The position numbers and the translations under genes were made by a program. The notes beneath the pieces are model-generated. The model saw only the letters and a program-made list of their open reading frames with translations. It ran no database searches and was not told the DNA's origin. This document shows positions 35,450 to 47,004 of a stretch of DNA of 64,000 nucleotides, one piece after another. The DNA is taken from NCBI GenBank assembly GCA_029168955.1, contig JAPDOI010000136.1:1279001-1343000 (forward strand), written 5' to 3'. The stretch's first letter is position 1, and the number at the start of each line of letters is the position of its first letter. The DNA is from Aplectana chamaeleonis. Lineage: Eukaryota > Nematoda > Chromadorea > Rhabditida > Cosmocercidae.

Positions 35450-36193
35450 GAATACGATTTTAGAATTCGTTTGTCAAAATTCCTAGGCTTACTGTAGGTT
35501 ACGATAGGTACCATGTCCTTTAGGGGGCAGAAAAAATCTTAGGGTTTTGAAAATCGATAAACGGACTCTAGATTCGTGTTTAGCACTCCAATTAACCCAT
35601 AGAGAGACATTTTGAGCCATTTATCGTAGCTTTCCGGAAATCGTCAAAAGTCACAGTTTATCCTCAAATTTTCCCACGATTGGAGGCTTTAAACGAATTT
35701 AGTTGAAAACTTTAAAAAATCGACTGAGAACCGCCAGATTCGTTATCAGCGCCCCAAATAACCCACCTGGGAGAATCGTAAGTCCAATCTGGAACTTTCA
35801 GAGCCTTCTAATTGGTACAAAACCAAACCTCTCCAGCCGCTTCGCGGCTGGAGCGATAAATAAACGCCCAACCGGAAATCTGTAGTAGTCTAAAACGCTA
35901 TCAGTCTGTACAAAGTTTGGGGAATATACATTCACCCAAACTTTGCCTAAGAGGGTAGTTTTGAGCGCTGAACACAATTATGAGGTCCGTTTCCTGATTT
36001 TCATAAAAATATTGGACTTTTTTGAGGGCACAATAGGTACGAAAATCAAAGAAAAAATGCCTATAACTTCTTTCAGAGTGGGTCTAGGCAGCTGCGATGG
36101 GCATGTTCGGACTTTCCGTTCAAAAATGGTTCTAGAAAAGTACATTTCATTTGGAATGGTTACTATGACTTATAGTGGTTCCCTTGTAAGTAA
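35450..36193. mobile_element. N1-family element, one recognisable end
   Basis: The right part (GGGTCTAGGCAGCTGCGATG near 36078, then AAGTACATTTCATTTGGAATGG and GTGGTTCCCTTG ending 36193) matches the right end of N1 at 54920. The left part repeats GTGTTTAGCACTCC..TTAACCCA phrases. No matching left terminus, so probably truncated. Confidence 0.6.
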
Positions 36194-36439
36194 TTTATGT
36201 GGTTGAACTTGCTATTTTCTATATCTGCATTCATGCTTTTGATTGCTTTGCTTCAATTATACGTTTATATGAAAATGTAATAAACATATTACATTTCTTG
36301 TTTCTAGTACCATCGTGGGACAATAGTAGAATGTGTATGCAATGATGCACTCATTGCCTGTTGCACCATTGTCATCTACTGCAGCGTTCGCCTTCGTTCC
36401 AGCATTCGTTTCGCAAGGCGCTAGCTGTGCTGGGAGCTA

Positions 36440-36700
36440 GCTGCCCAGCGGAACGGCTGCGAACGAGTTGAGTGCCGAGGGAAACGGCGAACCTTTCGGG
36501 CTAGAAATGCCGTTTGACGGCTGCGAACGAGTTGTATTTCGGGGAAAACGGCTAACGTTTCGGACTAGACCTTGCGGGCAAAACGGCTGCGAACGCGCCA
36601 TCTCTCGGGCTGAGTGCCAGAGCTTTCGGACAGGAAATTGTCCGTCAAACGGCTGCAAACGCCAGACATGACGGAGAGAACGGCGGAATTTTCGGGTCAA
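36440..36700. repeat. 66-bp tandem repeat, four decayed copies
   Basis: CGGCTGCGAACG recurs at 36454, 36518 and 36584, and CGGCTGCAAACG at 36650, spaced 64-66 bp. Frames are open on both strands because the unit is a multiple of three. Confidence 0.75.
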
Positions 36701-36905
36701 CCCCGCGCCTTTTGAGTTTTGTTACGCTCGCGGTCTTCCGAAAGGATGGCGTTCGGCCGCAGTACGAAACGTCGTCCTGTCTGAGTATAGATTACGGGAG
36801 GTCAACTGCCTAGTGTGGCGAATATGGCGGAAAAATCTGCAAAAAATGACGAAAAATCACTTTTTTCACCAGGATAGGATCACTTGTATTACGTTTAATT
36901 TTTAA

Positions 36906-37335
36906 AGGCAGTGTTCACGATGAATATCAATCTCGAGTTCGACACAAAAATGGGATTGCTTGGTCGTGAGGTAACTAATAGTGAAGAAACAGCGAAGAAA
37001 AACGTTCAGAATAAGCTAAAATAACGGCTTCTAATGTTCAGGGCGTGGACGAGAATCATGGGCCCTGCTGATTTCGGCAAGTGCGCGCTCATCGCGAAAT
37101 GTGCGCGAATTGATCAGGCTGGACGCGGCAGAGTTGCTTGGCAATTTGCCATCGAAACGTGTGCGGTGCCACAAGCTCGTCCGAATGGGGGGCGGACCGG
37201 GATAACTTTCAAAACCGTTTTTATCGACTTCTGGCCCGTTTTCGCTGCTTTCCTCGACCCTATCCTCTCCAGCATCTGCCAACTTAGTGTTTCACACAGA
37301 GTCCTCGGGAACGAGATTTATCGTGGACACTGCCT
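36906..37335. mobile_element. TTAA-flanked MITE, family B copy 4
   Basis: Left AGGCAGTGTTCACGATGAAT, right TTATCGTGGACACTGCCT, TTAA 36902-36905 and 37336-37339. Interior as in B1 and B2 (TTCGGCAAGTGCGCGCT). Confidence 0.87.
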
Positions 37336-37339
37336 TTAA

Positions 37340-37836
37340 AGGCAGCAGACATGCTCATAAATGATATTGATTTTATGACATAAATCGAGGGTTCGGGGCT
37401 GGTAGTATGCGGAACTAACGAAAAAACCAACGAAATTTGGATGAAAATAGAGCAATAACAGTTGTTTCCGTTATCGGGTGAAAATGGACGAGTTTTACCG
37501 CGCGCGGTTGAAACAGCGAATATTAGCAACAAAACGGTTGAGATAGAGTAGCCGATATACTCTTACAGCCTGTACTGGAAGAATCACCTCGTTGGAAGCA
37601 TGAAAACCCAGCCAAAAAGACCGTATTAGAACAACCAATCAGGACGAGTTTGCATTTTGGGGCGGGGTTGACGAAGCTCAGGGGCGGGGTTGCAGAAATT
37701 TTTCGATTCGCATTGCTCAATTTTAGTAGTTTTGACTCGTTTTTGACGCTTTCAACGGCGTGAGCATTCTACTAGGAGCCATACGACCCCAGTAACGTAG
37801 TTTATCAAACAACTTTTTTGAGCGTGTCTGCTGTCT
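37340..37836. mobile_element. TTAA-flanked MITE, family D
   Basis: Left AGGCAGCAGACATGCTCATA, right TGAGCGTGTCTGCTGTCT, TTAA 37336-37339 (shared with B4) and 37837-37840. The interior differs from A, B and C, so only the first six bases tie it to them. Confidence 0.78.
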
Positions 37837-37849
37837 TTAAAATGTAAGG

Positions 37850-38040
37850 GTTGACTGGTTGAGAATAAGAGACCTTCCCATGTGATAATGGGATCCACAT
37901 TATCAGTAGGTACTTATCAAAACCGCCTTCTCTCCTGACCGGTTATTAATTCGTTCAAGATTCTTAGAGAATGACTAATTTGGTGGGTGGGGCCATCCAG
38001 TAGGTCAGTTGATCCACACGATTTTCACCCACTTCCTGGG
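37850..38040. mobile_element. Truncated relative of MITE B7
   Basis: Blocks CCATGTGATAATGGGATCCAC, CTGACCGGTT and ACGATTTTCACCCACTTCC occur in the same order in B7 (50250-50565). Termini are absent; the right side stops at CCTGGGGCCGGAT, wording that recurs at hairpin insertions. Confidence 0.6.
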
Positions 38041-38044
38041 GCCG

Positions 38045-38150
38045 GATCAGGGATGTGCGGCAAACGATTTTGAGATTTCGGCAAACGGCAATCGACAAGA
38101 AAATCTCGAAAACGGCCGGCAAACGGCAAACGGCAAAAAAACTCATCCCT
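38045..38150. repeat. GGCAAACGGCAAA-rich unit, copy 1
   Basis: Bounded by AGGGATGTGCGGCAAACG and CTCATCCCT. It carries at least five GGCAAACG motifs and is mirrored by the unit at 39775-39895. Confidence 0.55.
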
Positions 38151-38400
38151 TATATTGACCTATAAATTATTCAAATGTGCCGCGCGTTACTATTTTCTTT
38201 TTTTTTCAATACTTATGTAAACATTCTAATGATTTCATTTCAAATGAGTAGTTCCATTTCAAGGCATAAGATGAACAAAAACAAGACATATGGGACCTCA
38301 TGGAAATCAAAAAATTCGCCGCTGCGGCTTCGCGAAGGAAGCGGCTTCAGCTCCTACAGACACCGAAGCGGCACTATCGCCGAGTCGCAGCGGCAATGTC

Positions 38401-38555
38401 GTGGCGGCCTCGCGATAGTGCCGCTGCGGCTATACGATGGTGCCGTTGCGGCCCCGCGATGGTGCCGCTGCGGCTCCGCGGTGGTGCTGCAGCGGCTCCG
38501 CGGTGGTGCTGCTGCGGCTCCGCGGTGGTTTCGCTGCGGCTCCGCGATCGGTGGC
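38401..38555. repeat. 22-bp GC-rich minisatellite, about seven copies
   Basis: Unit GCGGCTCCGCGGTGGTGCTG plus two bases. GCGGCTCCGC is itself near-palindromic. Decayed units extend left to about 38320. Confidence 0.75.
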
Positions 38556-39597
38556 TGCGCTCTCACAAAAATAGGACCGACTGCGAGTAACTCATATGAA
38601 ATGAGTCATAATACAAGTGGGTGGGCCTACGAACAAAAATACACACCTGCGGCGCTTACTTCTTCTGTCTGATAGGGACAGAGTGTATCCCCGTTATTGC
38701 GACCTAGGAGATACGGAACGTACGTCAAATTGGGGCTATTTAACCAGCAACGATCCTGTCCTACCACACATAACATTAAATTGTATTTGACGCGGGTTCG
38801 CTGATGCATCCTTGCGGAGTTCGTACGATTCCAACACGGAACGTCCGCGGTACTGTCGCGGCGTTGTCGACACTCAAGACACTGCAACATAATCTCCGCG
38901 GCACAGTAATTATCACGGAGCTACTGCGGTACTACCGTGGAACTATCGCGGCACAGTTGAGGGTCGAGGTACTTTCCTGGCAGTGCCGCGGCATACTTTT
39001 TAAGAGTCCTTGCCCACGTGTATCGCAAAAATGCTTCTGTGTCGCAGAAGTGCTTCCGGCTGCTTTTAGCTATACCAAAATCTGTCGAAACATAAACTAA
39101 AGCACCACATTGGAGTTGGACTATCTACATGGCAGAGTAAATGGAATTAGTATATGAATAATGACAAAGATGGATAGCTTTCGAAAAAGTCCCCCTGAGA
39201 ACTTTTTTGGAAGCTATCCATCTTAATCCTCATTCACACACTATTTCCGATTTCTCTGTCAGCTCGTGTCAAAGTGCAGTTCTGCGCGAACTTACCGCGA
39301 GCTGAGAAAAGTTCAGAAAATCTTCGGAATTTTTTTTCTGAATCAATGTTTTTCCGAGAAAGACAGAATGAATCACTTTTTGGGGCATTTTTTTACACTG
39401 TGGGCTCTAAACGCTAGTGGCTCACAACGTGGTTTCAGCAATGTTTGGTACCTTTCCTAAAAATCGTCAAATAAACAGCTCGCTGCAGTTTACCACGAAC
39501 TTACCGCGAGTTAACTCTCGTTTTCAAACCCATTTACTACCACCCCAGATAAGTCAAAACCCCGGATAACGGTTAAGCGAACAACGGATAATCGGTG
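38556..39597. other. No gene; small hairpin at 39168-39222
   Basis: AGATGGATAGCTTTCGAAAA and TTTTTTGGAAGCTATCCATCT pair around a 15-bp loop. CGCGGCACAG-like motifs recur at 38895-38995. GAACTTACCGCGAG occurs twice (39289, 39497). Confidence 0.45.
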
Positions 39598-39713
39598 GCC
39601 GTATTCATGAAACTATGGGAGCTTCCCGGAAAGCTTTATAAAACCAGCCGATGTATGCGGCGGACGGTCTTCGGACCCTCCTGGGAGGCTCCCGTAGTTT
39701 CATGAATACGGTC
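39598..39713. mobile_element. Hairpin of the GGCCGTATnCATGAA family
   Basis: GCCGTATTCATGAAACTA pairs with TAGTTTCATGAATACGG; GGGAGCTTCCCGG pairs with the GGGAGGCTCCC side imperfectly. The loop is about 45 bp. Its end sequence matches the hairpin at 58425. Confidence 0.7.
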
Positions 39714-39774
39714 ACGGATTACCCATTCTGCCCACATGGTCGCGAGTACAGGTGGCATTTTCTTCCAATGTTTT

Positions 39775-39895
39775 GCCGAGTTTTGCCGGAAAAATCACAA
39801 AAATTTCGGCAAACGACAAACGGCAAAAAAGTCCCGAAAATGGCCGGCAAACGACAAACGGCAAACGGCAATTGCCGCACATCCCTGGGCCGGAT
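39775..39895. repeat. GGCAAACGGCAAA-rich unit, copy 2
   Basis: Runs of GGCAAACGACAAACGGCAAA ending TTGCCGCACATCCCT; together with 38045 it gives inverted AGGGATGTGCGGCAA ends 1.85 kb apart. Confidence 0.55.
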
Positions 39896-40863
39896 GCATC
39901 AACGCGATTCTCGGGGTTTGGGCAGGCGCGGGGCACGCAGGGCAGCAAAATCGGGGTGGCGGACGTTTAGGCCGGTCGGGGCAGGAAGGAGGCAGAGACG
40001 CAGAGGACGGAGGCAGTGATAAGCTCGTCCGCACGCCGCTGTCAGTGGAGCCCTTCCGCATGGATGTAGCAAAGCATCAACGAAGCTGAAAAAAGGGAAT
40101 GTTCGCACTACTTGAGCAAGTTTACGTGAAATATTCAACTATGAGTTGAAATAGTGACTGAAAAACCCTTGGCTTCATTGATATACCGACTGAACTACCT
40201 TTTCGCATTGGAAAAGATTGAATTACTATTTTGAAAGTTCCATGAGTACTTCGAGGTTCTAAAGCGGGTGAGTAATGTAGGGCGAATCAATATTAAGCAA
40301 GCATGGGCCTTTCAAGAACTTTTCGCCAACAGCCTACATGGAAAGCATTAATTAAAATCAAAGCGTTCAAGGTTTTTTTGATTGCCTTCTGTAGTGATGA
40401 GATTCCAAGTTTTACCGTGCAATTATTACCTTGGTTCTTGCATAATGTGCAGACGTAATACGAAATAGGTGCTGACATTGAAATATAGTTATGAGCGTTT
40501 TACGTCACACCAAGTGGTGCTGATTTCTCAGCTCATTCTATAAACGTCCTATGTCTTACTATAAACTTGGTTACAATGCGTGGATTTATCAGAAAACCGG
40601 GATAGATTTACAACCAAGTAGTACTGTTTTGAATAAAAAACAACTATAGTTATACATTCATGTTCATTACTCAGTGTTCTTCCCCTAGTTTACTTCCATT
40701 TACTGCAAAGCATATTCTACCCTATTTCAATCCTCTGTACTTTCATAGGCATGTCGATAATTGCTTGAAATGAGAGGAGCATTATCTACTAGTGTCTCAG
40801 TAAACAAAGAAGAACCATCAAAACACGAATCCACTTCGTGCAATGCCCAAATGCGCGCCGAAA
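39896..40863. other. No gene seen
   Basis: GC-rich to about 40080, then AT-rich. Overlapping open frames in the GC-rich part on both strands reflect base composition. Confidence 0.35.
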
Positions 40864-41042
40864 GGGTGGTGGCCATCGTGTATCAACACCCCTGAGGAGG
40901 CGGGAGAAACGAGGGAGGAGCGAGGTTCCTGATTGGACGCAACACGGGCTAGCCCCGGCCCCCGGCTGTTCAATCAGGAACATCGCTCCTCCCTCGTTTC
41001 TCCCGCCTCCTCAGGGGTGTTGATACACGATGGCCACCACCC
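40864..41042. mobile_element. 179-bp near-perfect GC-rich hairpin
   Basis: GGGTGGTGGCCATCGTGTAT to GCGAGGTTCCTGATTGGAC is mirrored by the right half with about three mismatches over roughly 75 bp. The loop is about 30 bp (GGGCTAGCCCCGGCCCCCGG region). If transcribed it would form long double-stranded RNA. Confidence 0.8.
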
Positions 41043-41251
41043 GCGCCAAAACAGCCAACGCTAAAGATGAGGCCGCCACGGACGAGTTCTCGCGCCTGAC
41101 CCTGTCGCGGAGTCTTGTCTCTGCGCTCTAGACCATCGACCCAAACGCCCCACACCCCAAAATCGGCATGCTACATAGGCTGCGAGGGCAGGGGCAAGGG
41201 CAGTTAGGGGCACTGCCCCTGACTGCCCCGACTAGGAAGCTGGGGCAGCGG
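41043..41251. other. GGGGCAG-rich stretch
   Basis: Repeated GGGGCAG and CTGCCCC motifs at 41185-41258 supply the target of the next element. No gene. Confidence 0.45.
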
Positions 41252-41259
41252 CTGCCCCG

Positions 41260-42020
41260 TATACTTGTTCCAGATGGAATTTATTTCGAATATCCGACTT
41301 TTCGACTATAGTCGGATATTGCACATTTTCGAATATTCGACTTTTCGACTGTAGTCGGATATCACACCTTTTCGAATATTCGACTTTTCGACTGTAGTCG
41401 GATATCACCCTTTTTCGAATATTCGACTTTTCGACTATAGTCGGATATCGCCCTTTTTCGAATATTCGACTTTTCGACTGTAGTCGGATATCGCACTTTT
41501 TCGAATATTCGACTTTTCGACTGTAGTCGGATATCGCACTTTTTCGAATATTCGACTTTTCGAATAAAAAGTCGACTTTTTTATCCGACTGAAACAGTCG
41601 GATATTCGTCCGATTATTCGATTCGGAACATGTATACTATGCAGTATACTTGTTCCAGATGAAATTTATTTCGAATATCCGACTTTTCGACTATAGTCGG
41701 ATATTGCACATTTTCGAATATTCGACTTTTCGACTGTAGTCGGATATCACACCTTTTCGAATATTCGACTTTTCGACTGTAGTCGGATATCACCCTTTTT
41801 CGAATATTCGACTTTTCGACTGCAGTCGGATATCGCCCTTTTCGAATATTCGACTTTTCGACTGTAGTCGGATATCGCACTTTTTCGAATATTCGACTTT
41901 TCGACTGTAGTCGGATATCGCACTTGTTCGAATAACCGACTTGTCGAATAAAAAGTCGACTTTTTTATCCGACTGAAACAGTCGGATACTCATCCGATTA
42001 TTCGATTCGGAACAAGTATA
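41260..42020. mobile_element. Tandem pair of hAT-like MITEs with internal 43-bp repeats
   Basis: Two units (41260-41636, 41645-42020) each start TATACTTGTTCC and end GGAACAAGTATA or a near copy, separated by CTATGCAG (8 bp). CTGCCCCG lies directly outside both ends (41252-41259, 42021-42028): an 8-bp target duplication as made by hAT elements. Each unit holds about six 43-bp repeats of CGAATATTCGACTTTTCGAC plus TGTAGTCGGATATCGCAC. Confidence 0.78.
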
Positions 42021-42028
42021 CTGCCCCG

Positions 42029-42992
42029 GCTGGGACAAGAATGCGGCGACGCTGTAAGTATGGACTTTTTTATATTTCCCAGACATTATTTTTTTATTTC
42101 CACTTATTGTTATCAGTTATATGCCCAAAGCTTTAGCTTATAGTAGAAATGATTCCATTTTTGATAACTTCTCTTCATGTCTCTTCATTTATCCTACTTT
42201 TAAGCACTTTTTTGACGTTTTCATTGAATAAATTCCATAATGCTGCGAGCATCTACGTTCTCCATAATGCTTCCGTTATCCTGGCGCAATCAATTCATGT
42301 GCTTCAGGTTCAGGAAAATGAAGAACTTTTGAAAAAGAAGGTTGCAAAATTTTTTTTCACAAATTGTTCTATATTTTTTCTTCGGAGAAGTGAATCTCGA
42401 CACCCGTGAAGTCGAATGTATCTTGAAACCCCCTGTATAAGCAGCAAAAATTTTTTATTCTTTTTGTGTAAATTCGTCGGGCAGAATCTATTTATTTATT
42501 TATCTTTGAATTTTGAAAGATAAGTGTCGCGAATTCGGTGTTTTATGTGTTGGTTTGAACAAAATCTTTATGCGAAAATTCATGTTCGCGGGCAATCCTT
42601 CAATTGAATACAGGGCATTTTTGAAAATCTCTTGGGAATCGTAATCTCCAGAACTGCCGTTGCTTGTACACTTATATTGCGATTAAATTTTTTTGTAATT
42701 TATGATTTTTGTGAAAAAAATAGATACGTGACGAATACCTTTAGCCTGGACACGAGTGTTACTAATACTGTGACATTTTCAGTGCGCATGGATACAATTC
42801 TGCTAACTGACAGTTTCTGCTCGTAAGCCAAAACCTCGAGCACAAGGATAATCAAACTAGCATTACTTACTTACCTTCCATTCTGCGTAGTCGCACTGCT
42901 GTCGTAAGAGGCACAGCTGCATCTGTGCAGGACTGGTTTGACATATTGAATATCAGCTGTGCTCGGCTAATCGCTCAGACATTCAGAACGTT
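42029..42992. other. No gene seen
   Basis: AT-rich intron sequence. Hydrophobic-looking open frames at 42149-42409 reflect T-rich composition. Confidence 0.3.
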
Positions 42993-43081
42993 TAACTACC
43001 GTGGGAAATCCGTTGAACTAAAGTCCACACTGGAAATCAGCAGAATTTCCCCGTTAGTTCAACGGAAATTGTTCGGTAGTT
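42993..43081. mobile_element. 89-bp hairpin
   Basis: TAACTACCG and CGGTAGTT bound it; TCCGTTGAACTAA pairs with TTAGTTCAACGGA. The loop is about 35 bp. Confidence 0.6.
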
Positions 43082-43394
43082 GATACGGATTTCCACTAAA
43101 CTTGGACAGAAAAGCTGATTGGAGGGAATTTCAAATAATTTCTGCATGCATAATCCTACACGTTTAACCCAGTTTCTCTCTACGGTTGAATATCATTTCA
43201 ATATACCTAACCCCACATGGCCCCTAACCAGGTGTGCACTTTCTGTGCTCACCAAAATCGATCAATCTCGCCTGCCTCTCGCCTGCTCTGCTTCTCGCCT
43301 GCTCCCACGACAGAGCACCCGTATTGGTGCAGGAGCACGCAAGTGCAGGCACTCGCTCCCTTACTCAACTCGAAGGCAGAGCCTGAGGAGTAGA

Positions 43395-43565
43395 GCATAT
43401 CAAACGAATAAAAATTCTCGAATATTGGAATAAACGAATAATTCGGAAAATTGACTCCTTCGAGTATTCGAATAAACGAATTATTTGAAAAATAGACTCT
43501 TCCGAATAATCGAATTATTCGAATGATTCGAATACGAATAATTTGAATATTCGGCCAAAATCGCG
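43395..43565. repeat. TTCGAATATTCGAA palindrome array 1
   Basis: Repeats of ATTCGAATAAACGAAT, ATTATTCGAAT and CCTTCGAGTATTCG. Degenerate, unit about 45-50 bp. Confidence 0.6.
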
Positions 43566-43805
43566 AGTATTCGAATAAGAAGAACGGACCGAGTACGCAT
43601 AACCAAACCACCGTTCGCGGCACTTCCAACTTTCTTGAATTTTTTTGTATAGTATTATATAGATCAAAGCTATGCCAATGTACTTCCACGAAAAAGACGT
43701 TCCACATTATATCATAAGAGTATTCAAACTAACATTTACCACTGTCTATGGCTAGTTATTAAACGATACGATCAAATTCTCTGGATTTTCTAAACAATAT
43801 CTACT

Positions 43806-44051
43806 AGAGTGTTGGAACGAATAATTTTTTTTTGAATATTCGAATAAACGAATAATTCGAATAATCCACTCCTTCGAATATTCGATTATTCGAATAAACT
43901 CTTCGAATTCGAATAATTTCACTTCTTTGAATTTTCGATTATTCGAATAACCCGAATAATCCACTTCTTTGAATATTCGAATATTCGAATTATTCGAGTA
44001 TTCGAATTATTCGAATATCGTTCGAATAAACGAATGTTTGGGCAACACTCT
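43806..44051. mobile_element. TTCGAATATTCGAA array 2 with short inverted ends
   Basis: AGAGTGTTGGAACGAATAA at the left and GTTTGGGCAACACTCT at the right are inverted. The interior is ATTCGAAT-type palindromes. The same GGGCAACACTCTA end terminates array 3 near 46673, suggesting the arrays are bodies of MITEs. Confidence 0.6.
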
Positions 44052-44302
44052 ATTGCGTACTATCCCATCCAATCCACTCAGGCAAACTGGGGCGTCGACA
44101 ACAGGTTGAGAAGTTGTCATTTCAAAACTGCACCCTCTTGACAACTCAAATCGCTCGCATTGTAAGCCTGACAACTGCCCGTTGCCCAGCGATGTCCGCC
44201 TGTTGTCGGGCTGTTGACATTTTGACCTGTCGCGTTTAGCGGCCTATTTAGCAGCGGTTCACATCCTGCGAGACTTTTATGTGGCTTAGGAACTACTTTG
44301 CA

Positions 44303-44415
44303 TCGACCCGCGTCGCGGTCGGCGCATCGACACGCATCGCGGTCAGCACACCTACACGCATCGCGGTCGGCACACCGACACGCGGCGTGGTCGGTACACC
44401 CACGCGTCGCGGCTG
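44303..44415. repeat. 24-bp minisatellite, about five copies
   Basis: Unit ACACGCATCGCGGTCGGCAC plus ACCG. It stays open in several frames as eight-residue repeats. Confidence 0.75.
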
Positions 44416-44529
44416 GGTCGCCCAACCTCCACTGAGGCCGCCATCGGATGGGCAGGGCTTCCGGATGCTGGGCGGGGCCAATGTACCGCATACTTGGGTA
44501 ATTGAACCGGCTGCACTCTTGTCACTTAA

Positions 44530-45161
44530 AGGCAGCATACACGCTTGCAAGCATGGTCGAGATATCAGCATAAATAGGCCTGCACGGCCCTTACAATGTC
44601 GTTAACGACGTTTGAAGCGCTGAAAACCATCCAGGATGACAATATTTGACCAATAATGTCTCGCACGCCCGTATTTTCACACCCCTTCGAGTAACAGAAT
44701 GAAAAGTTAAACTTGAGAAAACATGTGATAATTGGGAGTGATAGCACCATCAAATGGGAGTGCACGAGAGAAACAGCTCGATTTACCTGGATATTACATG
44801 TTTGTGCACTGATGAAATCCCCCATTTTCAAAAGCCAGCCGGAGTAGATCGGCATTCTCAAAAGTGGACGAGAGTTGATCGGTATGTAGACATGTTTTAC
44901 TCAAGTCATTCGAGCTGTTTCTCTCGTGCACTCCCTTTTGATAGTGCTATCACTCCCAATTATCACATGTTTTCTCAAGTTTAACTTTTCATTCTGTTAC
45001 TCGAAGGGGTGTGAAAATACGGGCGTGCGAGACATTATTGGTCAAATATTGTCATCCTGGATGATTTTCAGCGCTTCAAACGTCGTTGACGACATGATAG
45101 GGGCCGTGCCGGCCTATTTATGCTGATATCTCGACCATGCTTGCAAGCGTGTATGCTGCCT
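44530..45161. mobile_element. TTAA-flanked MITE, family C copy 2
   Basis: AGGCAGCATACACGCTTGCA to GTGTATGCTGCCT, TTAA 44526-44529 and 45162-45165. Arms of about 240 bp (GATAATTGGGAGTGATAGCA and mirror) differ from C1 inside but keep the tips. The centre holds a diverged spacer. Confidence 0.85.
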
Positions 45162-45165
45162 TTAA

Positions 45166-45633
45166 ATTCAGCATACACGCTCGTAAATGTGGTTGAGATA
45201 CTAACTACGGAAGTTGAATGGTATGGCTCAGAACACAACGCCTACGCATCCTGGAGCGTCAAAAACGACCAAAAGTGACGCTACACGACTGAGGAGTCGG
45301 CCCCGCCCCTGTATCAGCCCCCCCCCCTGCATTCGCGTCCTCCTAAACAGGGGTGCTGGTCAATTTCCACCGTCGGTGACGTTTGTGGTTTACCTATTGT
45401 ACCTATTGTACCACCCACAAACGTCGCCGATGGTGGGAATGGCCCAGCACCCCTTTTGTGAAGGAGGACGCAAATACAAGGACGGGTAGATACAGGGGGG
45501 GGGCAACATCTCAGTCGTGTAGCGTCATTGTGGGTCGTTTTTAATGCTTCAAAATACGTAGGCGTTGTGTTCTGAGACTTACCATTATATTTCCGTAGTT
45601 ATCTCAACCACGTTTACGAGCGTGTACTCTGAG
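45166..45633. mobile_element. Family C MITE, copy 3
   Basis: Begins ATTCAGCATACACGCTCGTA directly after the TTAA closing C2. The right end decays after ACGTTTACGAGCGTGTAC. The interior matches C1, C4 and C5, including AAACAGGGGTGCTGG. Confidence 0.8.
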
Positions 45634-45639
45634 TTTTGG

Positions 45640-45785
45640 CCGAGAAATAGCCGCGAAACAGACGCAAAATGCCTTTTCCCGAGTAATAGTCGCGAAATAG
45701 CCGCTAAATAATGCTGGCTGCGAAATAGTCGCCAAATAATGCTCGCCGTGAAATAGCCGCTAAATAACCGCTAAATTACCGCCAA
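45640..45785. repeat. Degenerate GAAATAGCCGC array
   Basis: GAAATAGCCGCTAAATAATGC-like units recur with spacing of about 16-37 bp. Confidence 0.55.
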
Positions 45786-46479
45786 ATTTGTGGTCTGCTT
45801 CGGTCTACTATGGTTTGGCTTAGTTTAGTTCAGTTGAGTTATGTGCGGTTTATGCGATGGCGAACTTCCTAGTGCTGCTTAGCCGTGCCCTACTCCGGAA
45901 TCTCAGCGACAATTCGTAGTTAGTCGTTGAGATCGACACCATATCACTGGGAACTCGCCGTGTAAAGTCTCGCTTCCCAGCTCCATGAGACGTCTGGGCG
46001 ACAACAGACGTTGAGCGGCTCAGGATCTGGCACGAACTTGAGACTACATCCAGCTGGTCGTCCTAGGTGGCTGGAAACCATCGAATTCCACGTCCAGCAT
46101 TATGGAAGGAGAGAACTTGGGCTTTTCCGTCAGAATTCAGGTGAAGTTCACCGGGAAAGTAGACAAATAGCATCATCTCGAGCCAGTTTCATGAAAATGC
46201 CCGTGAAAATGGCCCATTCTGGCCATCATCGTGAGAAATTTCCATGTTGTTCAAGTGTTGCTATACTTATGAGCCGCTCGAGATTTAAACTTTTCTCTAT
46301 AACTAAGGGTGAAATGGGCATTTCTAGCGTTTTGAAGAAATCCTACGGGTCCTATCCAAATCTTCATATTTATGAGGTTCTGAAGAATGGTGAGAAATTA
46401 GTAGTCACTATGCTAAGATGTTTGAAATGTGAAATCAGGGCAAAATGGAGTGCGATCTTGTCGAGTTTTCAAATTATTC
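45786..46479. other. No gene assigned
   Basis: An open stretch of about 169 codons (46011-46520, no ATG at its start) crosses into a repeat array and has no recognisable domain. Confidence 0.3.
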
Positions 46480-46675
46480 GTGCTGAATATTCGAATAAAC
46501 CGAATATTTCTCTTCTTTGAATATTCGAATATTCGAATAAACGAATATTCCAATCTTTGAATAGTCGATTATTCGAATAACCCGGATAATCCACTTCTTT
46601 GAATATTCGAATATTCGAATTATTCGAATATTCGAATATTATTCGAATAAATGAATATTCGGGCAACACTCTAAT
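46480..46675. repeat. TTCGAATATTCGAA palindrome array 3
   Basis: GAATATTCGAATATTCGAAT and relatives, ending TTCGGGCAACACTCTA as in array 2. Confidence 0.65.
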
Positions 46676-46713
46676 ATCTACCAACAATATCCGAATTTCC
46701 TATCAGTTTAAGG

Positions 46714-46868
46714 TGCTATCTGAGCGGGGGCGGGGCACTGTTGTATCGCACATGACCACGCACATTTTTCCGTACCTCAATCACTCCTGATTTGTGCGGG
46801 GGAAGGAAAACCCGGGTAGGTGCTCAAATTTAGTGCGGCATGATAAAATGGGCGGGGCCTAGTGCACC
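46714..46868. mobile_element. Short relative of the 24398 foldback
   Basis: GGGGCGGGGCACTG at the left and AAAATGGGCGGGGCCTAG at the right, with CGCACATTTTTCCG and GGGGAAGGAAAACC inside, echo the 24398-24982 element in shortened form. Confidence 0.4.
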
Positions 46869-47004
46869 CAGACATAGTGGCCCCCACCGCTAAGATAGCA
46901 CCCAGTTTGGTTGGAGACATTTCACCTCTGCAAAAATATAAGGTGAATGTTTAATAAGAAATGGCTCAAAGCTGCAGCGATTGACCTAAATTCATGGCAA
47001 TTAA

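Noticed and set aside
41259..42025. CRISPR-like regular repeat array
   Set aside because: Repeats are contiguous with no unique spacers; the structure is a minisatellite inside a transposon.
44117..44605. Open frames over the 24-bp GC-rich repeat on both strands
   Set aside because: Periodicity divisible by three keeps all frames open; no flanking coding context.
46011..46520. 169-codon open stretch on the plus strand
   Set aside because: No ATG at its start, no domain, and it runs into a palindromic repeat array.
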